DNA of 64,000 nucleotides from a bacterium (GTDB taxonomy: Bacteria; DRYD01). Where the stretch lies: assembly GCA_030549815.1 (NCBI GenBank), contig JAUQQQ010000003.1, forward strand, positions 85,890-149,889. The letters run 5' to 3'. The notes under the pieces are model-generated. The model saw only the letters and a list, made by a program, of their open reading frames with translations, was not told the origin of the DNA and searched no databases. Of the stretch, positions 19,227-28,260 are shown in pieces; position 1 is the first letter of the stretch; every line of letters starts with the position of its first letter. A program made the position numbers and the translations under genes.

Positions 19227-20296
19227 TGGTATTATACAGGTATTTGTTAATGGAGATGATCAAGCCTTTTTTCATTGGGTTATTGGGGTTTATTGTTTTT
19301 ATGATAAGTGATATGATGTTTATTTTGATAGATCAGGTTGTAAGTAGAGGGGTTGATTTGATAAGTGTGATAAAAATAATTGTTTATAGGGTTCCTGCTT
19401 TTAGTGTTATTGCTATACCTGTTGCTGTTTTGTTTGCAGTTGTTAATGCTGTGACTAAATTGGAGTCTAATTTTGAGATAACATCGATGAGGATTTTAGG
19501 TTTGAGATTTTTTTATATTGTTTTACCTTTTCTTTGGGTTGCTGTTTTTTTAACTTTTCTTAATTTTTTTTTGAATGAGAAGGTTGTTCCTATAACGATG
19601 AAGGTTTCTGAAGATATTGTTAAGGAAAAGATAATAAGGAGCAGTGTTACTTTTATTCAACCCGATGTTTTTTTTAAAATGCCCGATGGAAGGATTGTTA
19701 TGGTTAGAAGCGTTGATAAAATAAAAAAGCAACTGAATAATATTGTTATAATTGATGTTAGGTCAGGGAATTTTGGAAGAACAATAAGTGCTTCCAGGGG
19801 ATATATCGATAATTTATCTATAATCTTAGAAAATGGTTATATGATTGATTTTGGTAGAGATGGTTTTGTTAAAACTCAAATCAAATTCGAAAAATTGATC
19901 ATTCCTTTCAATTTGTCTATAGATGATATTGTTAAGGAGTTGAGGAATCCTTGGGAGATGAGTTTAGGAGAACTTAAGAAAGAGGTAGATGAAAGGGGGA
20001 AGTATGGATGGCGTGATAATTTTTTGCTTACTCAGCTTTATTTGAAATTTAGCTTACCGATTTCTTGTGTAGTTGTTGTATTTTTGTCTTTACCTTTAGC
20101 AGTTATGTTTTCCAATAGGGGTAGGTTTGTGGGATTGTTGATAAGTGTTTTTCTTATTTTTGTTTATTATGGGTTGTTTTCGTTTTTTGTTGCTTTAGGT
20201 AAGAATAATTTATTGAATCCTTTTTTTGCTGCTTTTGGTGCAAATTTTGTTATGTTATTTGCTGGTATTATGCTTGTTTATTTAGTGGAGAGATAG
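19226..20296 (+). CDS. LptF/LptG-family LPS export permease
   Basis: YRYLLMEMIKPFFIGLLGFIVF..., VFLSLPLAVMFSNRGRFVGLLISVFLIFVYYGLFSFF. Confidence 0.9.
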   Translation: MVLYRYLLMEMIKPFFIGLLGFIVFMISDMMFILIDQVVSRGVDLISVIKIIVYRVPAFSVIAIPVAVLFAVVNAVTKLESNFEITSMRILGLRFFYIVLPFLWVAVFLTFLNFFLNEKVVPITMKVSEDIVKEKIIRSSVTFIQPDVFFKMPDGRIVMVRSVDKIKKQLNNIVIIDVRSGNFGRTISASRGYIDNLSIILENGYMIDFGRDGFVKTQIKFEKLIIPFNLSIDDIVKELRNPWEMSLGELKKEVDERGKYGWRDNFLLTQLYLKFSLPISCVVVVFLSLPLAVMFSNRGRFVGLLISVFLIFVYYGLFSFFVALGKNNLLNPFFAAFGANFVMLFAGIMLVYLVER

Positions 20297-20300
20297 GTAT

Positions 20301-21389
20301 ATGAGGATATTGACAAGGTATATTTTGAAAAATTTCTTTGAGTCTTTCTTTTTAGGATTTACTATTTTTACGTTTATAATAATTTTGACATCTCAATTAT
20401 ATCAGGTTATAAAGTGGTTAGTTGAGGGGGTTTATGGGTTTTGGGAGGTTATTAAGTATTTGGTTTTTATTAGTCCGATGTATTTGAATTATGTTTTGCC
20501 TTTGTCGGTGGTTTTTGGAGTTGTTGGTTCTATTGGAAAATTGAGCGCTAATTTTGAAATTACTGCTGTTAATAGTTACGGTATAAGTAGTATTGAGATT
20601 TTCAAGAAATTGTTTATTATAGTTTTGTTTATTAGTTGTTTACATTTTTTTATCAATGAATTTATTGCTAATAAGTATATTTCTAAGGCTTTGGATATGT
20701 ATTATTCTGCTTCTAAAGAAATAAGAGGAAGTGTTATGAATTTTTCTTTTAGTTGGGATGGAAAAAAGAGTATTAGTTATGTTTTTGCACGTGAATATGT
20801 TGGAGATTTGGGTTTAATGAAGGATGTTTTTATAGTAGAAAAAGATAAATTGAGTAAGTATGTAGTAAGGACTATAAACTCGAGTTTTGCTAAGAAGAAG
20901 GAATCTAATATTTGGTTGCTTTATAATGTTGTAATTTATGATTATGTTGAGAAAAAAAGAATTTTTGTGGATAGTATTGAATATAAATTTGAATTAGATA
21001 ATAATGATAATGGTAGGCAAAGAAAGATGCATAGGGAGGAAGTGAATTTTTTACAACTTTTAAAGATGGCAAAGGAGTATGAGAATAGTGGTTTTGCAGA
21101 TCTTGCTTTTGAAATGTATGTAAAAATCCATTTGAAATTTATTTTTCCGTTTAGTTCAATATTTTTATTATTTTTGGTTTTTCCTTTTTCATTGTCTAAG
21201 GTTAGGGTTAGTAGTTTTTTGGGGATAGTTTTGTCAGTATCTGTGGCTATTGCTTATTACATTTTAATAACTTTTGTTCAGATTTTGACTACTAAAACGG
21301 GAGTTATTTGGTTTTTGTGGTTACCAAATTTTGTTTCAATATTTTTAGGAGGAATTTTTATATTTTTGAAAAATAAAAATCTTGTGTAA
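20301..21389 (+). CDS. LptF/LptG-family LPS export permease (second copy)
   Basis: MRILTRYILKNFFESFFLGFTIFTFII..., VFPFSLSKVRVSSFLGIVLSVSVAIAYYILITF. Confidence 0.9.
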   Translation: MRILTRYILKNFFESFFLGFTIFTFIIILTSQLYQVIKWLVEGVYGFWEVIKYLVFISPMYLNYVLPLSVVFGVVGSIGKLSANFEITAVNSYGISSIEIFKKLFIIVLFISCLHFFINEFIANKYISKALDMYYSASKEIRGSVMNFSFSWDGKKSISYVFAREYVGDLGLMKDVFIVEKDKLSKYVVRTINSSFAKKKESNIWLLYNVVIYDYVEKKRIFVDSIEYKFELDNNDNGRQRKMHREEVNFLQLLKMAKEYENSGFADLAFEMYVKIHLKFIFPFSSIFLLFLVFPFSLSKVRVSSFLGIVLSVSVAIAYYILITFVQILTTKTGVIWFLWLPNFVSIFLGGIFIFLKNKNLV

Positions 21390-21409
21390 GGCAAAATTGA
21401 GAAGGAAGG

Positions 21410-22483
21410 ATGGGTATGTTTTTCAGTGGTTTGTTTGGTAGTAAGGAGATTTACGTAGGTTTGGATATAGGTAATTACTATATGAAAGTTGTTTGTGCTG
21501 AATCTAATTGGCAGGATATTAAAAATTTGAAATCTGCTAAGATAGATTTTATTTCCAAGGTAAAAGTTCAGAGTATAGCGGATAAGGAACTTTTAACTTC
21601 GGAGTTGTCAAATATTTTTAGTCGTTATAAATCTCAGAAAAAAACGGTAAAAGTAATAGCTTGTATGTCTAATCCCAACGTTATAGTAAGAACTATTGAG
21701 GTTCCCAAAAAAGCTAATCTTGATAAAGAAGGAGATGAAATTGCAAGAAACTATATCCCTTATAAGATAGAGGATGCCAAGTATGATCTTTACGTTTTAA
21801 GAGAGGAGATACCTGATGCTCCTGATAAAAAAGAGGTTTTATTAATTTCTTTTTTGTTGGAGGATGTAGTAGCGTTGAATGATATTATTGAGGGTGCTGG
21901 ATTGGAGAAAGTTGCTATAGAATTCGATGAGCTTGGTGTTTGGAGATTGCTTGAAGGTATTAATTATCAAAATTTTAGAACAACAAACAATATAGTTGTT
22001 GATTTAGGTTTTATTTCTACTAAAATAATGGTCTTTGTTGGTGGACAGTTAAAACAAATGAGGAATTTGAGGATAGGTGGAGAGGAAATAAGGAAAAGAA
22101 TTGTTGAAAAAGTGGCTATTGAATTAGAAGATTGGTCAAGTGTATCTTTTAATGACCATCAGTATAATGCCTTACTTGTTAAGGCTTTTGAACCTATAGT
22201 GAAGGAAATAAAAAGGACAATTATTGCATATAAGGGTAAGGTTGATTTTAGCAATATCTATACAATTGGTGGTATGTCTTATCTTAATGGTATAAACGAG
22301 TATTTTTCCAAGGAATTTAATTTACCTGTGGATTATATTGATTTAGCAAAGATGGGTAATTTTATAAAGGTAGATAAAAAAATAGAAGGAGATTTAAGGA
22401 AAGAATTTAATATTTATATAAATGCGTTGGGATTGGCATTGGGTCATGGGCAGCAGAAATTTGTATCTAAAAGGATAATATAG
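21410..22483 (+). CDS. pilM: Type IV pilus assembly protein PilM
   Basis: YVGLDIGNYYMKVV..., NIVVDLGFISTKIMVFVGGQLKQMRNLRIGGEEI; first gene of pilMNOPQ order. Confidence 0.92.
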   Translation: MGMFFSGLFGSKEIYVGLDIGNYYMKVVCAESNWQDIKNLKSAKIDFISKVKVQSIADKELLTSELSNIFSRYKSQKKTVKVIACMSNPNVIVRTIEVPKKANLDKEGDEIARNYIPYKIEDAKYDLYVLREEIPDAPDKKEVLLISFLLEDVVALNDIIEGAGLEKVAIEFDELGVWRLLEGINYQNFRTTNNIVVDLGFISTKIMVFVGGQLKQMRNLRIGGEEIRKRIVEKVAIELEDWSSVSFNDHQYNALLVKAFEPIVKEIKRTIIAYKGKVDFSNIYTIGGMSYLNGINEYFSKEFNLPVDYIDLAKMGNFIKVDKKIEGDLRKEFNIYINALGLALGHGQQKFVSKRII

Positions 22484-22494
22484 GAGGTGTTAAA

Positions 22495-23091
22495 ATGGGA
22501 ATAGTAATCGTTGATCAGGATAGGCGGGTAAATTGGGGTAAAGAGATTGCTATTATAATAATAATCCTTGTTTTTATAGCTGTTGGCTATATTATACCTT
22601 ACTTTATGGCTCAGAAGGAAATTCAGCAAATCCAAGATATGAAAGAAAAAGTTGAAAAGTATGTTAAAGATTCAAAGTATTTTGAAAGTCAGTTACCAAC
22701 GATTGAAAATAACATAAAGAAGATTAAAGTTATATCGAATGAGCTAAATACTTTAAGATTGGTGCTTAATGAATCTGTGTTACAAAGATTTATATTGGTT
22801 GAAATACCTCATATTCTTCCTCCTGAGGCTTGGATGACAAATCTAAACGTTAATTTTGATGCTAAAACTGCTTCTTTTGGAGTAAATATTGTTGGAAGTA
22901 GAGATAGAGTTCTTCAGAATTCTGCTCAATTATTGGATAATATTAATAATAGTATTATATTTAAGAATCCGAAAGTTACAGGTATTTCTTTACAGGAAAA
23001 AGAAGGAGAAGTGGTTTCTAATTTCAATGTTGAGGTAAATTTTGACTACTCTGTTGACCTTTTAGAAAATTATTATAAGAATTTGAAATAA
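22495..23091 (+). CDS. pilN: Type IV pilus assembly protein PilN
   Basis: Single TM then coiled coil, LVEIPHILPPEAWMTNLNV; gene order. Confidence 0.85.
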   Translation: MGIVIVDQDRRVNWGKEIAIIIIILVFIAVGYIIPYFMAQKEIQQIQDMKEKVEKYVKDSKYFESQLPTIENNIKKIKVISNELNTLRLVLNESVLQRFILVEIPHILPPEAWMTNLNVNFDAKTASFGVNIVGSRDRVLQNSAQLLDNINNSIIFKNPKVTGISLQEKEGEVVSNFNVEVNFDYSVDLLENYYKNLK

Positions 23092-23106
23092 AAGGGGGTT
23101 GGTATA

Positions 23107-23715
23107 ATGACTTTAGCAGATTTGTTTAAATTTATAGGTGGGTTGGTTGCTGCTGTTGTTGTTGCTTTTTTTAGTTACCAAATTAACTATTCTCCTGTTG
23201 TTGAAAGAAAAGTAAAATGGCAAGAACAATTAAAGAAGGCTGAAGAAATATATAATTCGAGTATACAAATAAAAAAGGATTATGAAAAATATCAAAAAAT
23301 GGCAGAAGAGTATGAAAAACTTAGAAATGAAGTGTTTCCTAAGGGAAATACCAATGAATTATTTATGTCAATGATCCTTAAAAATTTGGAAGGAATTGTT
23401 ACTGATGTTAGAAAAAATACTAATGATAAAGAATTTAAACTTAGTAATATAAATTTTGGAGCAATTTCTAACAGAAATATAGGGGCATCAGAAGAAAGCG
23501 AAGGTATAGCTGTTAGAAGTACTGAAATAACAATGAGTCTTAATGGTAAATATTCAACTATTATTAGATTTTTAAAAGAGTTATCTGATTCTCAAAAAAT
23601 AGGTGCTTTGATAAGAATAAAAACTATATCTTTTAGTCCTTCATCTAAAGAAGTCGGAAAATCCCCTGTTAATAGTGTAAATATTACCTTAGAGATGATA
23701 CAAGTAATAAGGTAG
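23107..23715 (+). CDS. pilO: Type IV pilus assembly protein PilO
   Basis: TM, KKDYEKYQKMAEEYEKLRNEVFPKGNTNELFMS; YSTIIRFLKELSDSQKIGALIRIKTISF; gene order. Confidence 0.85.
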   Translation: MTLADLFKFIGGLVAAVVVAFFSYQINYSPVVERKVKWQEQLKKAEEIYNSSIQIKKDYEKYQKMAEEYEKLRNEVFPKGNTNELFMSMILKNLEGIVTDVRKNTNDKEFKLSNINFGAISNRNIGASEESEGIAVRSTEITMSLNGKYSTIIRFLKELSDSQKIGALIRIKTISFSPSSKEVGKSPVNSVNITLEMIQVIR

Positions 23716-23724
23716 GTGGTGTAA

Positions 23725-24336
23725 GTGATTAGAAAGTTTAAGGTTGAGTTATTAGTAGGGTTATCGATTGTTGTGCTTTTAAGTGGTTGTAGTTCTGATC
23801 AATTAGCTAATATTGAAGTTCCTACTGATTTAACAAAGGAAGTAAAGATAGACGCTAGTAAATTAAATGTTGATGTAGCTAGTATTGAAGAAATAAGGAA
23901 AAAATTGACAAGCAAACCTGTGATACCTGAAAAAAGAGAGACTTCAGATTTAAAAGATCCTTTTATTTTGAAATCTTTGAAGGCTTTGGGATTAGAAAAA
24001 GAAAAATCTGAATCTAAAAGTAAATCTGAAAGTAAATCCGAAAAATCTGAAGGTAAAGTTGAGGGAAACCAAGAAAAATCTCCTGAAACTTCTCCTACAG
24101 AAACGAATAAACCAATTAACATTGCTGAGGAATCTCCGATGATGTTCAATTTTGAAGGTAGCTCGCTTTATGGGGCAGAAAGAAGAGCTATTCTGAGACA
24201 CTTGATTAATAATAGGACTTATATTGTTAGGAAAGGTGATATTGTTGGTGGTTACTCGGTTGTTGATATTACAGATGAAAGTATGGTTCTTGTCAAAGGG
24301 ACTGAGAAATTGGTAATAACTAAGAAAAAACAATAG
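23725..24336 (+). CDS. PilP-like pilus lipoprotein
   Basis: GTG start, lipobox-like VLLSGCSS; DLKDPF; SLYGAERRAILRHLINNRTYIVRKGDIVGGYSVVDITDESMVLV; gene order. Confidence 0.75.
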   Translation: MIRKFKVELLVGLSIVVLLSGCSSDQLANIEVPTDLTKEVKIDASKLNVDVASIEEIRKKLTSKPVIPEKRETSDLKDPFILKSLKALGLEKEKSESKSKSESKSEKSEGKVEGNQEKSPETSPTETNKPINIAEESPMMFNFEGSSLYGAERRAILRHLINNRTYIVRKGDIVGGYSVVDITDESMVLVKGTEKLVITKKKQ

Positions 24337-24349
24337 GAGGTGAAATGAG

Positions 24350-26371
24350 GTGAAGAAAATATTACAACTGCTAATTGTTGCGGTTATACTAATTAATATA
24401 TCATTAGCGGCTACGGTAAGCAAAGTGGAAATAAAAGAAATTGACAGTACTGTAAAGATAACATTAAACACTGTTGCTTCTTATAAATCGTTTTTAAAAG
24501 ATGATAAAATAAGAGTTTTACTTAAGGATACACAAGTTAATCTATCTCAGACAGAAGCAACTTTAATGCCGGGTGGTCCTGTTTCTAAAGTATCATTATC
24601 TCAAGAAGGCAAAGATGCTTATGTTGATATACATCTTGCATATAGTTCTGTTAATTATAAAATATACACTGTCAATGGTTTAACTGTTGTCGAAGTAAAA
24701 GAAAAAACATTGCCTGAGCCTGTTGGACCTAAAACTGTTTATTCTGAACAAAAAGGTGTAAGGAATTACATAGTTTTATCAGCACCTATTGAACAAAATC
24801 AGCAAACTCAACAAGAAAGCCAGCAAGTAAAGCAGCAAGAAAAGCAAGAGGTTAGAACTGTTGAAGTAAAACAAATTCAGACTACAAAAACTCAATCAAA
24901 TGTCAAAAAAACAACTTCTATTAAAAAAACGGCTGCTAAAAATTTAAATGTAAAACCTGTTAGGAAGACTATAACTCTGGATTTGGTTGATGCTACATTG
25001 GTTGATACTGTTAGATTAATAACTGAAAATTTAGGATGGAATGTTATATTTGCTCCTGAAGTTATTAAATATCAAGAGAAATTAACGATGAAATTGGTTA
25101 ATGTTGATCCTGAACAAGCTTTAAAGATGATACTATTAGCAAATGGTTTTGATTATAAAATAGTTAATGGTATTGCATATGTTGCTGCTCCTGATAAGTT
25201 GGAAAAATTCCAGCAAGATGTTAAAGTTGCTGGTCCGATGAAAACTCAGGTTATAAACCTTGAAAATGCTTCTGCTAAGGAAGTGGAACCTGTTATAAAA
25301 GCTAACTTTCCGGAGGCAAGTGTTCAAGTAGTAGAGAAAACAAATAGTTTGTTAGTTAAAGCTCCAGTTCAGACGATTGTTGAGATAAAAAACTTGGTTG
25401 GTCAATTAGATGTTCCTCCACCACCACCTCCTCCGGTAACTCCTCCAGTTACTGAGGTTATTAGATTAAATTATGCTCAAGCACAAGATGTGATTCAAAT
25501 GATGGGTAACTTGGTTCCTAAGGAAGCAATAGCTATTGATCAGAGGATGAATTCATTGATAGTTACTGCAACTCCTGATGTTGTAGATACTGTTAAATCT
25601 TTTGTGAAAGCAGTGGATGTTCCTCAGCCTCAGGTTGCTCTAAGATTACATTTCTTAAGTATAGATCAAACTGCTTCTAAGAACTTAGGGGTTGACTGGG
25701 GTAGTTATTCTAATTCTATTACTTTTAATGAACAACCTGGTGGTAATGTACCTAATATGGGGGTTAACTGGTTTACAAGAAGTTCTCTTTCTTTCCAAGC
25801 AACGTTGAATTATCTAATAGAATCAAAGAAAGGAAGAGTTTTATCTGCTCCGTATGTTATGACTCAGAATAAGCAACAAGCTGAGATACAAGTGGGACAA
25901 CAAATTCCTATTCTTTATACGGACTACAGGACAGGACAAATTCAGGCACAATATGTTAATGTTGGTATAATTTTAAGAGTAACGCCTGAAATATCTCCTG
26001 ATGGTTATGTAACATTGAATTTACAGCCTGAAGTTTCTGAATTGGGTGCTCAAATACCGGGAACGCAATATTTTATCATCAATACAAATAGAATTCAAAA
26101 CACTGTTAGGATAAAGCAAGGTGATACTGTTTTAATAGGTGGTTTATTGAGAAATACCAATTCCGATTCTATAAAAAGGGTTCCATTATTGTCTGATATA
26201 CCTATAATTGGAGAAATATTCAAAGCAAGAGCAAAAAGTAATGCACAAATAGAGTTGGTGGTAGCAATAACACCTGTGGTATTAACGGATTTACCAAAAT
26301 TAAATGATACTATGCAATATCAAAAGATGGAACAGAAAGGTATTCAAGTTAAAGATGCGACTAAGTTTTAA
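24350..26371 (+). CDS. pilQ: Type IV pilus secretin PilQ
   Basis: AMIN-like N-terminus, STN domain, NHN domains, secretin core ending IKQGDTVLIGGLLRNTNSDSIKRVPLLSDIPIIGEIFKARAKSNAQIELVVAITPVVL. Confidence 0.95.
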   Translation: MKKILQLLIVAVILINISLAATVSKVEIKEIDSTVKITLNTVASYKSFLKDDKIRVLLKDTQVNLSQTEATLMPGGPVSKVSLSQEGKDAYVDIHLAYSSVNYKIYTVNGLTVVEVKEKTLPEPVGPKTVYSEQKGVRNYIVLSAPIEQNQQTQQESQQVKQQEKQEVRTVEVKQIQTTKTQSNVKKTTSIKKTAAKNLNVKPVRKTITLDLVDATLVDTVRLITENLGWNVIFAPEVIKYQEKLTMKLVNVDPEQALKMILLANGFDYKIVNGIAYVAAPDKLEKFQQDVKVAGPMKTQVINLENASAKEVEPVIKANFPEASVQVVEKTNSLLVKAPVQTIVEIKNLVGQLDVPPPPPPPVTPPVTEVIRLNYAQAQDVIQMMGNLVPKEAIAIDQRMNSLIVTATPDVVDTVKSFVKAVDVPQPQVALRLHFLSIDQTASKNLGVDWGSYSNSITFNEQPGGNVPNMGVNWFTRSSLSFQATLNYLIESKKGRVLSAPYVMTQNKQQAEIQVGQQIPILYTDYRTGQIQAQYVNVGIILRVTPEISPDGYVTLNLQPEVSELGAQIPGTQYFIINTNRIQNTVRIKQGDTVLIGGLLRNTNSDSIKRVPLLSDIPIIGEIFKARAKSNAQIELVVAITPVVLTDLPKLNDTMQYQKMEQKGIQVKDATKF

Positions 26372-26398
26372 TCTATAATTGGTTTTGTAAAGAATCAC

Positions 26399-26432
26399 GG
26401 AGAGGATTTGCTATTCCTCTCCTTATTTTTTT
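26399..26432 (+). terminator. Rho-independent terminator after pilQ
   Basis: GGAGAGGA-tttgctat-TCCTCTCC followed by TTATTTTTTT. Confidence 0.85.
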
Positions 26433-26520
26433 ATATTCTGGAATAAATTATTTTTTGGGATAAATCATTTAAAGCAAAAGGAAACCAATTGTAACAAATT
26501 TTTAATATTCTATTAAGGTT

Positions 26521-26720
26521 GTGAACTCTTCCATCAATTAATTGAGGAGCTTCCTGCTTCACGACGGGAATTTCCTGCTTCACAGAGGATTTCGCCACTC
26601 CACAGGTTTTAGCTTGCGGTTGTTCCAGCCCTAATGCTTGCAAGCTAAGCTACCCCATAAAGCAATAAGTTTTTGCCAGCGTTTAATCTCTTTAAAAAGG
26701 AGAGAATTCCCGCGGCAAAA
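26521..26720 (-). mobile_element. Decayed IS200/IS605-type tnpB 3' end with omegaRNA/right-end-like sequence
   Basis: Minus: AGKNLLLYGVA*LASIRAGTTAS*NLWSGEILCEAGNSRREAGSSSIN and, in another frame, QALGLEQPQAKTCGVAKSSVKQEIPVVKQEAPQL, resembling TnpB C-terminal tails; TGAAGCAGGAA repeated twice; ends ...GGAAGAGTTCAC. Locally more GC-rich than surroundings. Confidence 0.5.
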
Positions 26721-26759
26721 CTCCTAAAGACTTTTTCCTCCTTGTTTGTGCAATTTTTT

Positions 26760-26878
26760 GTGCTTTCAGCTGTCCTTATTTTCTTTTTTTCAATTTTTTT
26801 TAATTACTTTCCTCTTTTTCTTTTATTTTGTAGACTTGTATTAAGATATCTTGGATTTGTTGTTTATGCTTTATTCGG
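26760..26878 (-). pseudogene. Degenerate partial copy of the adjacent 92-aa gene (26871..27149)
   Basis: Minus CAACAAATCCAAGATATCTTAATACAAGTCTACAAAATAAAAGAA (QQIQDILIQVYKIKE) matches AAACAAATACAAGATATACTAATGCAAGATTTACAAAAGAAAAGAGAA (KQIQDILMQDLQKKRE) of that gene. Confidence 0.55.
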
Positions 26879-27149
26879 ATCCTAAAGCTTTTGCCCAGGC
26901 TTCTCCAAAACTTTCTTGCTTTTCTTTCTTTTCTTCATTTTGTTTTTTCAATTCTTCAAATAGTTTATTTTGTGATTCTCTTTTCTTTTGTAAATCTTGC
27001 ATTAGTATATCTTGTATTTGTTTTTTTGCTTGCATATCTACTTGCATTGCTTGTTGGTAAGCTTGGTTAATATTTTGGATTGCTTGTCCTGCAGAGCTTA
27101 GTATTTGTGGTGCTGCTGTTATTAATGATTTAATTATTTCTCCTCCCAT
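26871..27149 (-). CDS. Small alpha-helical hypothetical protein, 92 aa
   Basis: MGGEIIKSLITAAPQILSSAGQAIQNINQAYQQAMQ...; strong RBS (AAAGGGGGTAGTAATATG). Confidence 0.75.
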   Translation of the reverse strand: MGGEIIKSLITAAPQILSSAGQAIQNINQAYQQAMQVDMQAKKQIQDILMQDLQKKRESQNKLFEELKKQNEEKKEKQESFGEAWAKALGSE

Positions 27150-27224
27150 ATTACTACCCCCTTTATCTTTTAGTTTTCTATTTGTTATATATTCATTTTT
27201 TCCTCAAAAACAAGTTTTAATAGG

Positions 27225-27246
27225 TTTTTTTTACATTTTTTTTACA
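27225..27246 (+). promoter_or_regulatory. T-tract direct repeat TTTTTTTTACA x2 (copy 2 of 3)
   Basis: Exact TTTTTTTTACATTTTTTTTACA, 63 nt between its end and ATG 27310. Confidence 0.5.
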
Positions 27247-27309
27247 TTTGTAAGAAATATGTAGAGAGGAATATAATCTATTTGTTTTTTTAAAGGATAT
27301 TTTTATTTT

Positions 27310-27711
27310 ATGAGGAATACTATTTATGTTATGATTAACGTTAAGTATCAATTATTAAATGATAAAGAAAGTGTCTTTAATAAAGTTTTGTTTTTGATAG
27401 GTAGTAATTTGATGCAGGAAAAGAAGTATATTTTGGGAGATAGTGTATGTGTTTATAAAATACTTGATTTTGTTAATAATGAGAATAAAATTTTCATTAT
27501 AAATTTTTACTATGAGAAGACTCATTTTTATGATTTTAAACAAAACTTTTTAGCCAAGATTATTAAGGAAGAAGATGAAATAATATATGTAATGGAAAGT
27601 GTAGGATATATTTTTATAACTGATTTAATGGTTAAGAGTTTTGTTTTCTTTTGGAATGATGTTTTTCAGGATGCTTTTAAAGAAAGTAAGTTGATTTATA
27701 AGAACTTCTAA
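27310..27711 (+). CDS. Hypothetical protein
   Basis: Long ORF, first gene of plus-strand run; no motif recognised. Confidence 0.65.
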   Translation: MRNTIYVMINVKYQLLNDKESVFNKVLFLIGSNLMQEKKYILGDSVCVYKILDFVNNENKIFIINFYYEKTHFYDFKQNFLAKIIKEEDEIIYVMESVGYIFITDLMVKSFVFFWNDVFQDAFKESKLIYKNF

Positions 27712-27714
27712 ATT

Positions 27715-28260
27715 ATGAATTTTTATTTGGGTTGGAATAAAGTAATAAATAGAAAATTTAATAGCGATTACAAATTGGTTATGGTTTTTGATAAAATATC
27801 TTTTTATCCTGTTACTGCTTTATTAAAGCTTTACTTGATTAAGGGTGAAGAAAAGATAGAGGTTAATAGTGTTGAGGCATTTAAAGGAAAGGTTAATATA
27901 CAAAATGAAGAGCAGGCGTTGGATTTTGTTAGGCTATTTACCGATCCTGAGCTTCATGTTTTTTTTGATCTTTTAGCAATAGAGGTTTTTAGGAAATCTT
28001 CTAATCCTTTTGAACCTTATGGTAGTGTTGACGATGTTGATTTTGATAAACTTGGATTGATTGAAGCGAAAGTTGATGTTGAGGGGGATATATTTATTGT
28101 TAAAAGAACTTTACTTTTTTATCCTGATTCTGAAGGTATTGTTGATCGTAGGTTGGCTATTGTGAGAGAATATGTTAAAAAAGATGGGGAGTATTCAATG
28201 GAAATAATTAAGGAAGTAGATTATGAAAAAATTTATAGCATAGAGATGCCAATAAAATGA
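27715..28260 (+). CDS. Hypothetical protein
   Basis: ORF overlapping next start (ATGA); no motif recognised. Confidence 0.7.
   Translation: MNFYLGWNKVINRKFNSDYKLVMVFDKISFYPVTALLKLYLIKGEEKIEVNSVEAFKGKVNIQNEEQALDFVRLFTDPELHVFFDLLAIEVFRKSSNPFEPYGSVDDVDFDKLGLIEAKVDVEGDIFIVKRTLLFYPDSEGIVDRRLAIVREYVKKDGEYSMEIIKEVDYEKIYSIEMPIK

Noticed and set aside
26431-26643. Minus-strand 70-aa ORF as a free-standing gene
   Set aside because: Better explained as one frame through a decayed tnpB tail; no RBS or complete domain.
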